Assembly: GCA_016713025.1 (NCBI GenBank)
Contig: JADJPZ010000004.1
Coordinates: 3,162,001 to 3,226,000, forward strand
DNA length: 64,000 nt
Source: Saprospiraceae bacterium
GTDB lineage: Bacteria; Bacteroidota; Bacteroidia; Chitinophagales; Saprospiraceae
Direction of reading: 5' to 3'
Part shown: positions 1 through 9,081 of the stretch, piece after piece
Numbering within the stretch: the stretch's first letter is position 1
How the letters are laid out: each line of letters begins with the position of its first letter
Made by a program: the position numbers and the translations under genes
The notes under the pieces: model-generated
What the model was told of the DNA's origin: nothing
The model's input: only the letters and a program-made list of their open reading frames with translations
The model's database searches: none

Positions 1-378
1 GATATCATCATGTTGTCAACGGACAGAAGATCATCCCTCGAATCAAGATCTGTCAGCAAAGGAAGACTCAACATATATAATGCCATACAATTGCTCCAAA
101 AAATGTATCAATGCGATTGTCACCTTTCTATCAATAAGATCAGACATGTGGGTCATAATTTTATAATAGAGTACTTTTCCGGCTATAATCAGAAGCTTGA
201 GTTAAACATATATGATACTGCCGGAAAGTCCATTTTCAACCAATCTCTAAATCCAACATCCGGACAATCAAATACCTTTACTATTGAAAATTTTATCAAT
301 CAAACTCAAGGCATCAGATTTTTGAAAATATCTGATGATAAATGCTCCATATCGAAAGGATTTTCCATCCTTGATTAG
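1..378 (+). CDS. C-terminal end of a secreted S8-like (subtilisin) protease with sorting tail, partial
   Basis: The reading frame is open at the left edge, so only the last 125 codons are seen. The segment SKGRLNIYNAIQLLQ resembles the end of a subtilisin catalytic domain (family knowledge: a Gly-Arg-hydrophobic-Asn helix closes the S8 fold). It is followed by about 75 residues with the pattern of a type IX secretion C-terminal sorting domain (NIYDTAGKSIF, then a short beta-rich end). Such proteins are exported through the outer membrane. The protease assignment rests on a short stretch and could be wrong; the sorting-type tail is better supported. Confidence 0.55.
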   Translation, partial: DIIMLSTDRRSSLESRSVSKGRLNIYNAIQLLQKMYQCDCHLSINKIRHVGHNFIIEYFSGYNQKLELNIYDTAGKSIFNQSLNPTSGQSNTFTIENFINQTQGIRFLKISDDKCSISKGFSILD

Positions 379-465
379 AATCATCTGACATCCATCACAT
401 CAAAGCATGACAATCCAAAAAGAAATTACTTCTCTGAAAATAACTGAGCTAACTTTAAATGGTTA

Positions 466-1335
466 CTATTGCTCTTTAACACGTTTATTCTTCCATCTCT
501 TGTGAGACCAAATCCAGTCTTCGGGTCTTTCCTGAAGGATTGATTCCAGTTTTTTCATAAACCTTTGAGTGACTATACCTTCAGCAAGTTCTTCTGTTCC
601 ATCAGTAAGCTCATGCAAAGTAACATCATAGTGACCACGGGACATACGTTGTATATGCACATAGAAAACCGGACAACTAAGCTTTCTGGAATATTTGTCC
701 GCTCCGGGTGGGCAAGCAGTGTCCTGCCCTAAAAAGTTCACCCAGTGAGCGTTATCCGACCAGGTACTTTGGTCACTGACAAGGACAAAGGTTGCACCAT
801 TGTTTTTATATTGATCAAAAGCTTTGGATGTATTTTGTATAGGAACCATGATAAAACCAAACCTGCCTCGCTTTTTTGCAGCATACTTCTCGCTGTATTT
901 ATTTGACAAGGGCTTGTAAAAACCTAAAGATGGAATTGGAAAAGATAAGGCATAAGTTATGACTCCCCATTCCCAGTTTCCGTAGTGTGCAGCTGAGTGG
1001 ATGACGCATCTTCCTTGTTGGGTATATTTCAGGGACAATTCAGGATTGACAAAGTGGTACCTTTTGAGAAATTCAGATTTGGGCATCGTAAAACCCTTGA
1101 GGCTTTCTACTATTATATCTCCGAGATTAGCATAGGATTTTTTTGCTATTTTTGTTAGATCATCATCCGTTTTTTCCGGAAAACTTGCTTTGAGTTGCTT
1201 TTCTACTACATCTCTTCTGTATCGTACGGCATTGTACAAAAACCAGGATAAAAAATCCGATATTTTATACAAGATTGCAAATGGTATTGCACTGAACAAT
1301 GCTGTAGACAATCTGAAAAAGATATAACCGATCAT
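466..1335 (-). CDS. Lipid A-type lysophospholipid acyltransferase (LpxL/HtrB family)
   Basis: A 289-residue protein with an N-terminal hydrophobic segment (about residues 5-35) that would anchor it to the inner membrane. The HX4E catalytic motif of the LpxL/LpxM family is present as HYGNWE (H117, E122), inside HSAAHYGNWEWG. Family members transfer a fatty acyl chain from acyl-ACP to a lipid A precursor; Bacteroidota homologues may instead act on other lipids, so the exact acceptor is not known. It follows the gene at 1362-2906 by 26 bp on the same strand and probably shares its transcript. Length is normal for the family. Confidence 0.85.
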   Translation of the reverse strand: MIGYIFFRLSTALFSAIPFAILYKISDFLSWFLYNAVRYRRDVVEKQLKASFPEKTDDDLTKIAKKSYANLGDIIVESLKGFTMPKSEFLKRYHFVNPELSLKYTQQGRCVIHSAAHYGNWEWGVITYALSFPIPSLGFYKPLSNKYSEKYAAKKRGRFGFIMVPIQNTSKAFDQYKNNGATFVLVSDQSTWSDNAHWVNFLGQDTACPPGADKYSRKLSCPVFYVHIQRMSRGHYDVTLHELTDGTEELAEGIVTQRFMKKLESILQERPEDWIWSHKRWKNKRVKEQ

Positions 1336-1361
1336 TCAAGAAGTATTTAGGCTTTATTATA

Positions 1362-2906
1362 TTATTGGCTTCGACTTTTTAGTTCGAGTTTTTCTCTGAT
1401 GATCTCCTGAATCCTTCTATTCTGAATTTTACTATCCAGCCAGGAGATGATATCCAGGTAAAGGAAAGGCCTTCTCTCATATGGATCCTGTTGATATTTA
1501 ACCAATCTTGCTCTTAATTTCATAAATTCACTTTTTAAGTCCTTTCTTGTCATCAAGGGTGTTTTTCTCAAAAATCCCAACATTTCTCGCTGCACTGCCT
1601 GGAGATCATCCATTTTATTTAAAAATCTGAAAACCGTTTTTATCTGATAACTTAAAAAGAAATCATTGCCGAGCTCATAGTGGCTGATCAGGGTAAGAAT
1701 TCTGGCGAAACACTGAATATCTTCCCTCAAACCCCCAATAGGGCTGTTGATAATTTTATTGAGGTGATCTATAGCATTACTAAAATCATCGGCCCCAAAA
1801 TATACGCAAGCAAGTTTATATTGAAACACCATCTCTCTATTGACGTCCCAATGGTGATTTCCTGACAGGAGGATTGAGCTGATTTCTTCAATTTCTTTTA
1901 CACCCTGATCATAATTTCCTGTCAAAAATATTTTATTCAGTAAATGAATGTATTTGAATAGCTTAAAGTTTAAATGCTGAGCTTCAGTGAGTTGGTCATT
2001 TTCCAGTTCAACAAATTTTTCATAACTCAATAAAAATTTATCTCTCTTATTGGCCATATACAGCGCATTCAGAGCATTGTGCAAACCTTTAAAGTACAAG
2101 ACCGGATCTTCATGTTTCATGTGTGGAGTAAGCTCGAAACTATCTACCCACTTTTGAGAAAATTTATAATAATTCAAAAAATCCTGTATCATGTGATAAT
2201 ACCATACCAATGATTGGTAGTAGTAAATTTTTTCATAAAAACCCAGTTTATGCACTTTGACTTCAGGTAAGTGGGCATAAAAATAATCTTTTAACTGTTC
2301 AAAATCTTTTTTATCCCTTACATACCCGTATTTCAGGTACATGCCATATAGCATGATTGAAAGATTACTCAATTTATCTCTGAGTCCAACTCTTTTAAGT
2401 AACCTGACGCTCTCGTCATTCAGCTGGATGGCTTTTGTTGTAGAACTCCCGGTGATATATTGGGTTTCTATCTTTCGCTCTTCATCCAGAATATGATATA
2501 AGAGTAGCGTTTCCTGACTATTTTCGGCTATCTTTTTAGCTTTTTCCAGCATATCGAGACTCGATTGTGTCATACCTTTTGTCTGCAAAATTCGGGCATA
2601 ATCCAGCAACTCCCTTATAGAAATATCACTATAATCCTGCTTATGTAAATGCCGGATATTTGAAAGTATTTGTTTTAGCAGATTGGCCTTGATATTTGAA
2701 AGTTGCGCCTTTTTTATTTGCGGTATCTTTTTCAACATGTCAGATTCATTGTACTTTTTTCCTGAATCTATATAATCGAACAACTGCATGAACAACTTAT
2801 CATGAGCATTATTATCCCGATTGACATACAATCTGAAACTACGTTTCTCAGCTTTTGTCATTGATCTGACAAGTTGAATCAATTGATCTGTTTGTTGGCT
2901 AGGCAT
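1362..2906 (-). CDS. Conserved Bacteroidota protein with helical repeats, function unknown
   Basis: A 514-residue protein with no signal peptide or clear membrane segment. It is rich in Leu, Lys and Tyr and looks almost entirely alpha-helical, with repeated helix pairs like TPR units between about residues 100 and 430. The start MPSQQTDQLIQLVRSMTKAEKRSF is a pattern I associate with a widespread unnamed family of this phylum. No catalytic motif is visible. It is the first gene of a two-gene unit with the acyltransferase. A TAnnTTTG box (2932-2939 on the complement) lies about 25 nt before the ATG. Role in lipid metabolism is only suggested by the neighbour. Confidence 0.6.
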   Translation of the reverse strand: MPSQQTDQLIQLVRSMTKAEKRSFRLYVNRDNNAHDKLFMQLFDYIDSGKKYNESDMLKKIPQIKKAQLSNIKANLLKQILSNIRHLHKQDYSDISIRELLDYARILQTKGMTQSSLDMLEKAKKIAENSQETLLLYHILDEERKIETQYITGSSTTKAIQLNDESVRLLKRVGLRDKLSNLSIMLYGMYLKYGYVRDKKDFEQLKDYFYAHLPEVKVHKLGFYEKIYYYQSLVWYYHMIQDFLNYYKFSQKWVDSFELTPHMKHEDPVLYFKGLHNALNALYMANKRDKFLLSYEKFVELENDQLTEAQHLNFKLFKYIHLLNKIFLTGNYDQGVKEIEEISSILLSGNHHWDVNREMVFQYKLACVYFGADDFSNAIDHLNKIINSPIGGLREDIQCFARILTLISHYELGNDFFLSYQIKTVFRFLNKMDDLQAVQREMLGFLRKTPLMTRKDLKSEFMKLRARLVKYQQDPYERRPFLYLDIISWLDSKIQNRRIQEIIREKLELKSRSQ

Positions 2907-2931
2907 TTTGTACTGTAAGTCAATAATTGCG

Positions 2932-2939
2932 CAAAAATA
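2932..2939 (-). promoter_or_regulatory. -7 promoter box (TATTTTTG) for the 1362-2906 gene
   Basis: On the minus strand the sequence reads TATTTTTG, matching the Bacteroidota -7 consensus TAnnTTTG, about 25 nt before the start codon. No good -33 TTTG is seen. Confidence 0.4.
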
Positions 2940-3087
2940 CTAAAATTTACAGGAAACACTTTGTATAACTTAGATAAGTGCCCATATCAAAATAACAATG
3001 AATTTCTTTATTAGAGTTAATAACTTCCCCCTTTTTTTTTCACTATGCTAAGATAATGTTTAAAAATTTCACAAATAACGATGTAGT

Positions 3088-5355
3088 CTAATCTTTGTAA
3101 AAACGAAGAAGTAAAGCAGGCAGTAGAAACAAATCACAAATTAAAGCCCCTAATAGAGTCACAGATATCAATAAACCTATTGTAAATGTCGGAGGGTTGA
3201 CTGAAAAAATCATTGCAAAAAATCCGAAAAAAAGCACAATAGTGGTAATGATGACCGCTTTGCCTGTCTCCATCAGAGAAACCCTCACCGCAGCATTTGT
3301 ATTCATGCCGTTAGATTTACAAATTCTGTATCTGGCAAGAATATGAATAGAATCATCAACGGCAATACCAAAAATAATGGTAAACATCACTGAGATACCC
3401 GCCTCCAGATCAATATGAAAAAATCCAAGGATGGCAGCAGCGAGCAAAAGAGGTAAAAGATTGGGAATCAGAGCTATAATGACCATCTTGAATGATCGGA
3501 ATATCCATCCCATAAAAAGTGATATGATGAATATAGAAAAGCCCAATCCCTTTAATAAACTTGATGTCACATAAACAGAATTTTTATCAAGTATTAATCC
3601 GGTTCCGGTTCGTTTGACTTCAATCAGGCTTGTGTCAAGATGTTGCAAAGACCAGGTATCGAGTTCTTCTCCAAGTTTTTTAATGTTATCTGCACCGATA
3701 TCTGTCACTCTTGATGATATCCGTGTTTTTGTTTTATCAGTACTCAAAAGAATATTAGCATCATCATTTTTCATGCGCTGAACGAGCCTTTTGGAATTTT
3801 CATATTCTTCCTTCGTTTTCGGGAAAGAGTACGTTGAATCCTGATTTCCGGAATTCATCTTATTGATACTCTTATACAATGTGGCTAATGAAATACTCGA
3901 CCTTATGATACCGGTTGATCTTATTTTTTCCTCAAGCTTATTTACTTCTTTCAATACTTCATAATCATCAGCGAGATGTTGCCCCTTAGCTGTGATGGCA
4001 AATTCCAAAGGCCTGAATCCGGCATAGTTCTTTTCAAAAAATTGAAATGACTGTGTGACCTTCGCTCCTCGAGGCAAATTATCTTCAAGTCTGTAATTTG
4101 TGCTGATCATGCTCGTGCCCAGGATAAAAATTATAATCAGTACAAATGATGTTTTAAAAATGATAGTTGCTTTAGTCATATTTATAGAAACTATCCATTC
4201 CATCAATGATGACCATCTTCGGTCATGATTTTGGCTTCTAATAATTTTATCTTTATTAAAATACGATAAAGCCGAAGTAGTAAATAAAATCACCGTTACA
4301 AAAGCAATAATGACACCTACGGCAGCATGAAGACCGAATTGTTGTATGGTCAGCAGTTTTGATGTTGCTAAAGAAGCGAAACCTATAGCTGTAGTAAATG
4401 ATGTCATAAAAGTAGCTGCACCAATCTCCCTTATGGTTATTCTCATAGCATGCTTCTGATCATTCCCCTTATTGAGTTCATCTACATATTTGGAAAAAAT
4501 ATGGATAACATCAGATGACCCTACTATCAGCATGATGACAGGAAATAGTGCTGAGATCACACTTAATTCCGCACCTACAAAACCTAAATAACCCGTAAAC
4601 AATAACAAACCTAAAGCAATGCTGCCCAAAGAGATGATGATACCTATAGGTTTTCTGTATAAAACTACCATAATAAATGTAACCAGGATCAGTGAAGCCA
4701 TAAATGCCATCATCATTTCTCTCTTCTGAAAATCAACGAGTTCTCTCTGAAAATAGGCACGACCTAAAATATGAGCCTTATCAGAAAACCCAGAAACAAG
4801 AAGCAACGAGTCCAATCTTTCTGTCAATATCCGTGAAGACAGGATATCAAGGTTTTCATCGGTTTTTACAAAGATGACCAAAGATGTGGCTGCACTATCA
4901 ATCAGGCTATTCACTATTCGTTCGTCATTAGTGACATTTTGTTTGTCTGAAGGATAGTATTCAGGGTCGTCTATGTGTATAAACGGAAGCAGTGAGTAGC
5001 CAAAGGGCGTTTTCACCGGATACTCAAGTTGGGTGATGGACTGTGTTTTTTTCACAAATGGCAAATCCCTCACTTTCAGGCTGACATCATGAAATCTTGC
5101 AAGGAATACAGAGTCAAAAACAGAAGGTTTATTCTCTATGGCTATGAGCAGGAAGTTATCATCTGTTTCAAAGTCTTTTGTAAATTTTTTATAGTATTCC
5201 AGATCCGGATCTCCGATAGGAAAAAATTGGTCAAATGAAAAACTGAATTGCAGTTTGGTAGTATAGTAACCACTAATGATGGTTAAAAATGCGAAAAAAA
5301 TAATGATTGCATTTCGATGATTTAAAAACATCTTTTTTACAGAATTAATTGCCAA
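3088..5355 (-). CDS. RND/MMPL-superfamily membrane transporter
   Basis: 755 residues organised as two similar halves: one N-terminal membrane helix (about 13-31), a soluble loop, five helices near residues 213-360, then a helix near 400, a second loop and five helices near 620-750. Each helix bundle carries the acidic membrane motif typical of RND/MMPL pumps (GSSDVIHIFSKY in half 1, GIAVDDSIHILARY in half 2). Such proteins use the proton gradient to export lipids or hydrophobic compounds; the single-chain, sterol-sensing-like form fits the MMPL/hopanoid-exporter group. It stands alone, reading toward the rplQ terminator. The substrate cannot be told from sequence. Confidence 0.85.
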   Translation of the reverse strand: MAINSVKKMFLNHRNAIIIFFAFLTIISGYYTTKLQFSFSFDQFFPIGDPDLEYYKKFTKDFETDDNFLLIAIENKPSVFDSVFLARFHDVSLKVRDLPFVKKTQSITQLEYPVKTPFGYSLLPFIHIDDPEYYPSDKQNVTNDERIVNSLIDSAATSLVIFVKTDENLDILSSRILTERLDSLLLVSGFSDKAHILGRAYFQRELVDFQKREMMMAFMASLILVTFIMVVLYRKPIGIIISLGSIALGLLLFTGYLGFVGAELSVISALFPVIMLIVGSSDVIHIFSKYVDELNKGNDQKHAMRITIREIGAATFMTSFTTAIGFASLATSKLLTIQQFGLHAAVGVIIAFVTVILFTTSALSYFNKDKIIRSQNHDRRWSSLMEWIVSINMTKATIIFKTSFVLIIIFILGTSMISTNYRLEDNLPRGAKVTQSFQFFEKNYAGFRPLEFAITAKGQHLADDYEVLKEVNKLEEKIRSTGIIRSSISLATLYKSINKMNSGNQDSTYSFPKTKEEYENSKRLVQRMKNDDANILLSTDKTKTRISSRVTDIGADNIKKLGEELDTWSLQHLDTSLIEVKRTGTGLILDKNSVYVTSSLLKGLGFSIFIISLFMGWIFRSFKMVIIALIPNLLPLLLAAAILGFFHIDLEAGISVMFTIIFGIAVDDSIHILARYRICKSNGMNTNAAVRVSLMETGKAVIITTIVLFFGFFAMIFSVNPPTFTIGLLISVTLLGALICDLFLLPALLLRFYKD

Positions 5356-5491
5356 TGAAATAAAATCAGAAGACTATTGTTCAGACATCAATGCAAAAAA
5401 ACTTTTGCCCACATCACCAATATTATAATCAATGAAATAAAATTCGAAGACAAAGCCCATTTTCACCAATCTTATTGATGAAGAACAAAAA

Positions 5492-5523
5492 AAAAGAGGC
5501 AAATCATAAGAAATGCCTCTTTT
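5492..5523 (-). terminator. Rho-independent terminator of the ribosomal operon
   Basis: Ten-base stem AAAAGAGGCA/TGCCTCTTTT with a 12-nt loop, 31 bp past the rplQ stop. On the minus strand the stem is followed by an uninterrupted T run (8 or more T). It separates the translation cluster from the transporter gene. Confidence 0.85.
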
Positions 5524-5553
5524 TAACCTTTTATTGTAAAACTAAGAAAAAAA

Positions 5554-6090
5554 TTATTCTTCTTCGTTTGATGCAATTTCGTCAATTACTTCAGGTGCAA
5601 CGACTGCCGCTGCTGCTGATGCTGTTGCCACTCCTGCCACAGCGCCTGCGCCAGTTATATCTCCACTTCCTCCTTTTCTTCTACTTCTTCTAGTACCAGC
5701 TTTTGTAGTTGCTGTTTTCGCCTTCATCACATCATTGAAGTCGACAAGCTCGATCATAGCTGTTTCTGCACCGTCACCTTTTCTAAATCCAGTTTTGATG
5801 ATTCTGCAATACCCACCTGGTCTGTCTGCGACTTTTGGGGCTACGTTGTCAAATAACTCAATGATTACATTCTTATTTTGAAGGTCAGCAAAGACCATTC
5901 TTCTTGAATGTGTTGTATTATCTTTACATCTCGTAATGATAGGTTCGACAAAAACTCTTAAAGCTTTTGCCTTTGCAAGTGTTGTGGTGATTCTTTTGTG
6001 CAGAATCAGTGAATTGGCCATGTTAAGTAGTAAGGCGTCTCTATGGCCTTTTTTTCTACCCAGATGGTTAAATTTTTTACCGTGTCTCAT
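5554..6090 (-). CDS. rplQ: 50S ribosomal protein L17 with extended C-terminal tail
   Basis: Residues 1-115 are a normal L17 (MRHGKKFNHLGRKKGHR start, RPGGYCRIIKTGFRKGDGA). The protein is 178 residues; bacterial L17 is often near 120-130, and Bacteroidota commonly carry an extension. The tail here is a basic stretch (TRRSRRKGG) followed by an Ala/Val-rich, then acidic end (EVIDEIASNEEE). It is the last gene of the alpha operon, 110 bp after rpoA, with the terminator directly behind. The tail is low-complexity and probably exposed on the ribosome surface. Confidence 0.97.
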   Translation of the reverse strand: MRHGKKFNHLGRKKGHRDALLLNMANSLILHKRITTTLAKAKALRVFVEPIITRCKDNTTHSRRMVFADLQNKNVIIELFDNVAPKVADRPGGYCRIIKTGFRKGDGAETAMIELVDFNDVMKAKTATTKAGTRRSRRKGGSGDITGAGAVAGVATASAAAAVVAPEVIDEIASNEEE

Positions 6091-6200
6091 TGACTTAAAG
6101 TTTGCGTACCACTATCGCTTGAGTCATCTTTCGGCCTGCGACTCTGAAAAGCAACGTTTCATACTATTTAAAAATACAATCCAGTTAAGGGCCGAAACGA

Positions 6201-7198
6201 TTATTCTTCGTCAAGTTTATATTTAGAAAGGTCCATTCCAAATGTGAGACCTTTTTGTTGTAAAAGTTCTTCTATTTCTACCAAGGACTTCTTACCAAAG
6301 TTCCGGAATTTCAGAAGTTCATGCATATCAAATTTGACCATTTCACCTAATGAATTGATCTTGGCTGCCTTCAGACAATTGTATGCTCTGACGGATAGAT
6401 CCAGGTCTTCGAGAGATGTCTTAAGCAATTTACGCATGTGAAGGATATGCTCATCTACTACATCATCCTGACGAGATGAAGAATCATTGAATGTGATATT
6501 TTCATCAGTAATCAGCATAAGGTGCTGAATCATTATTCTTGAAGCTTCTTTAAGAGCGTCTTCCGGATGAATAGTACCGTCTGTTTTCAGCTCGATAGTC
6601 ATCTTTTCATAATCCGTCCTCTGACCGACACGCGTATTCTCCACTTTAAAAGCTACTTTTTTGACCGGAGTATATATCGCATCCATTGGTATCACACCGA
6701 TAGAAGCATCTTTTGGTAAATTCTCATCTGCAGGCACATATCCACGACCCTTTGTTATGGTAAATTCGATTTCAAGGGTTACATTTGGTTCCATAGTACA
6801 AATGTACAAGTCCGGATTCATTACCTTAAAAATATTGGTTGCAGCCTCAATATCTCCGGCTAAAAACTTATCTTTACCTGAAATGGTCACATATAGTTTC
6901 TCTTCATCTGAATCTTCAGAAACCACTACAGGCTTTAGTCTTACCTGCTTGAGGTTAAGGATAATATCAACAACATCTTCTACAACTCCTTTGATGGTAG
7001 AAAACTCATGATCCACACCTGCTATTCTCACAGCAGAAATGGCATAACCTTCCAATGATGAAAGAAGTATTCTTCTGAGTGAGTTTCCTATAGTCTGTCC
7101 AAATCCAGGCTCCAACGGTTTAAATTCAAAAACGCCATCAAAATCATCAGCTTTTTGTAATAAGATCTTGTCTGGTTTTGAAAATTTAGAATACTCAT
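6201..7198 (-). CDS. rpoA: RNA polymerase subunit alpha (apparent frameshift near codon 8)
   Basis: The alpha subunit assembles RNA polymerase (N-terminal domain) and contacts DNA and activators (C-terminal domain, about residues 250-315: LDLSVRAYNCLKAAKINSLG, FRNFGKKSLVEIEELL). The frame that holds nearly all of the protein has no ATG start. The natural start is the ATG at 7196-7198 (MSILNFQ), which continues into KPDKILLQKADDFDG only if one A is added to the 4-A run at 7176-7179. With this base the protein is about 332 residues, the normal length. As written, the frame could begin only at an internal TTG (7115), which would cut off conserved N-terminal residues. Since rpoA is essential, a sequencing or assembly error is the likely cause. 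Confidence 0.95.
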
Positions 7199-7258
7199 TT
7201 ATATTTTTTTTTCTAATTTATAAAAAAGAAGCAGGCCGCTATAAAAGCAGCCAATAAA

Positions 7259-7873
7259 TTATTTAGAATATAATTCTACAATAAGTTGCTCGTTTATGTT
7301 TTCAGGGATTTTTTCCCTTTCAGGATGCGCAAGATACCTTCCTTCCATTTTATCACCATTCCATTCTATCCATCCGTAGGTCTTTGAACCATCCTTCTTT
7401 GCCTTCACATTACTTAGTATGATGTCAATATTTCTTGACTTTCCTCTTACCGACACAACAGCTCCTGGCTTCAAAAGCATGGAAGGAATATTACAAAGTA
7501 TGCCATCCACCATGATATGTCTGTGCGTAACTAACTGCCTTGCTGCTCTTCTGGTCTTAGCAATACCCATACGATAAACTACATTATCCAGTCTTGACTC
7601 CAGCAATTGAAGTAATATTTCACCCGTTACTCCTGATTTTGCAGCAGCTTTTTCAAACAGATTTCTAAACTGTCTTTCCAATACACCATAAGTATACTTT
7701 GCTTTTTGCTTTTCATTGAGCTCTATGGCGTAATCTGTTCTTTGCTTACGCTTTTTCATTTGGCCATGCTGGCCAGGAGGATATTTTCTTTTTTCATAAG
7801 CTTTATCATAACCAAAAATCGGTTCTCCAAATGCTCTTGCCTTCTTAGTAGTAGGACCTGTATATCTTGCCAT
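7259..7873 (-). CDS. rpsD: 30S ribosomal protein S4
   Basis: 204 residues, the usual size. Shows the start MARYTGPTTKKARAFGEPIFG and an S4 RNA-binding domain (LESRLDNVVYRMGIAKTRRAARQLVTHRHIMVDG). The zinc-binding cysteines of some S4 proteins are absent, so this is the zinc-free form. S4 binds 16S rRNA early in 30S assembly and in many bacteria represses the alpha operon. It lies between rpsK and rpoA in the alpha operon order. Confidence 0.98.
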   Translation of the reverse strand: MARYTGPTTKKARAFGEPIFGYDKAYEKRKYPPGQHGQMKKRKQRTDYAIELNEKQKAKYTYGVLERQFRNLFEKAAAKSGVTGEILLQLLESRLDNVVYRMGIAKTRRAARQLVTHRHIMVDGILCNIPSMLLKPGAVVSVRGKSRNIDIILSNVKAKKDGSKTYGWIEWNGDKMEGRYLAHPEREKIPENINEQLIVELYSK

Positions 7874-7903
7874 TATAAATGGATTTTAGTATAATAATTA
7901 TGA

Positions 7904-8293
7904 TTAAACTCTTCTTTTCTTTGGTGGTCTGCAACCATTGTGAGGCACAGGTGTCATATCTTTGATCCTTGTGACTTTGATTCCTGAAGAATCAATAGCT
8001 CTGATAGCAGATTCTCTACCGGCTCCAGGACCTTTTACAAAAACTTCCACATTTCTTAAACCAGCTTCATACGCTGTTTGGGATGCTCCGTTTGCTGCCA
8101 TCTGAGCAGCATATGGTGTATTCTTCTTACTACCTCTGAAACCAGACTTACCTGCAGAACCCCAAGATATAACCTGACCGGCTCTGTTACACATAGATAT
8201 GATGATATTATTGAAAGAAGCATGGATAAATGCCAAACCTTCTGATTCGACTTTCACTACCCTTTTTTTACTGACTTTTTTACCTTTAGCCAT
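7904..8293 (-). CDS. rpsK: 30S ribosomal protein S11
   Basis: 129 residues with a lysine-rich start (MAKGKKVSKKRVVKVESEG) and the conserved core GKSGFRGSKKNTPYAAQ and GPGAGRESAIRAI, ending PHNGCRPPKKRRV. S11 sits on the 30S platform near the E site. It is 19 bp after rpsM and 30 bp before rpsD. Confidence 0.98.
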   Translation of the reverse strand: MAKGKKVSKKRVVKVESEGLAFIHASFNNIIISMCNRAGQVISWGSAGKSGFRGSKKNTPYAAQMAANGASQTAYEAGLRNVEVFVKGPGAGRESAIRAIDSSGIKVTRIKDMTPVPHNGCRPPKKRRV

Positions 8294-8312
8294 AATGAAT
8301 ATATATTAACTA

Positions 8313-8690
8313 TTATTTAGTTGCTTTCTTTTTATTTGCTACTGTCTTCTTTTTACCTTTTCTGGTACGGGCATTAGTTTTAGTGCTTTGCCCTCTCACA
8401 GGTAGGCCTTTTCTATGCCGAATCCCACGATAACAAGCGATATCCATAAGCCTTTTTATACTTAATTGCACCTCACTTCTTAATTCACCTTCCACTTTGA
8501 ATTCGTCCTGAATAAATCTGGAAATGAATTTTATATTTTCATCCGACCAGTCACTTACTTTGGTATCCTCAGATACACTTGCAGATGACAGGATTTTTTT
8601 GGCCAAAGTAGGACCTATACCATAGATATATGTCAAGCCTATGACTCCTCTTTTGTTTCTTGGTAAATCTACACCAGCGATACGTGCCAT
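8313..8690 (-). CDS. rpsM: 30S ribosomal protein S13
   Basis: 125 residues: MARIAGVDLPRNKRGVIGLTYIYGIG start, helix-hairpin core and the basic C-terminus RTNARTRKGKKKTVANKKKATK-like tail, which contacts the tRNA in the P site. S13 lies in the 30S head and bridges to the 50S subunit. First S-protein of the alpha operon after rpmJ, as in other bacteria. Confidence 0.98.
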   Translation of the reverse strand: MARIAGVDLPRNKRGVIGLTYIYGIGPTLAKKILSSASVSEDTKVSDWSDENIKFISRFIQDEFKVEGELRSEVQLSIKRLMDIACYRGIRHRKGLPVRGQSTKTNARTRKGKKKTVANKKKATK

Positions 8691-8702
8691 AATTTCGTTT
8701 TA

Positions 8703-8819
8703 TTATCCTTGTCTTTGTTTAAATTTAGGGTTCTTTTTATTTATAATATAAAGCTTCCCCTTTCTTCTAACTATTTTGCAATCTACTGATCGCTTTTTAA
8801 TTGATGCCTGTACTTTCAT
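8703..8819 (-). CDS. rpmJ: 50S ribosomal protein L36 (zinc-free form)
   Basis: A 38-residue gene found by translating the spacer between infA and rpsM: it starts MKVQASIKKRSVDCKIVRRK and ends NPKFKQRQG. Only one cysteine is present, so the zinc ribbon of the canonical form is lost, as expected for Bacteroidota. It is 12 bp before rpsM and 20 bp after infA. Position and sequence leave little doubt. Confidence 0.96.
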   Translation of the reverse strand: MKVQASIKKRSVDCKIVRRKGKLYIINKKNPKFKQRQG

Positions 8820-8839
8820 TGTATTAAGCCTTTTGTCTG

Positions 8840-9058
8840 TTATTTATATCTGTAATTTATTCTACCTCTTGACAAGTCGTAAGGAGACATTTCTACAGCA
8901 ACTTTATCACCCGGCAATATCCTGATATAATGCATTCTCATTTTTCCAGAGATTGTGGCGGTTATCAGGTGTCCACTCTCCAGTCTCACCCTAAACATTG
9001 CGTTTGATAGGGCTTCTTCTATTATTCCGTCGAGTTTTATCAGGTCTTGTTTTGCCAT
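8840..9058 (-). CDS. infA: Translation initiation factor IF-1
   Basis: 72 residues, the standard length, forming a single S1-like OB fold: MAKQDLIKLDGIIEEALSNAMFRV, HLITATISGKMRMHYIRILPGDKV, ending RGRINYRYK. IF-1 blocks the A site during initiation. It stands 23 bp after map in the spc/alpha junction, the order normal for Bacteroidota. Confidence 0.98.
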   Translation of the reverse strand: MAKQDLIKLDGIIEEALSNAMFRVRLESGHLITATISGKMRMHYIRILPGDKVAVEMSPYDLSRGRINYRYK

Positions 9059-9081
9059 TTTTCAAATTGGAGCGCAAATAT

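Noticed and set aside
6130..6196. TTTCGGCC/GGCCGAAA inverted pair in the rpoA-rplQ gap as a terminator
   Set aside because: The 51-base loop is long and no T run follows; it would also cut off rplQ from its operon.
7115..7198. Programmed frameshifting as a way to make rpoA
   Set aside because: There is no slippery heptamer with a downstream structure, the shift lies at codon 8, and a missing base in an A run explains it more simply.
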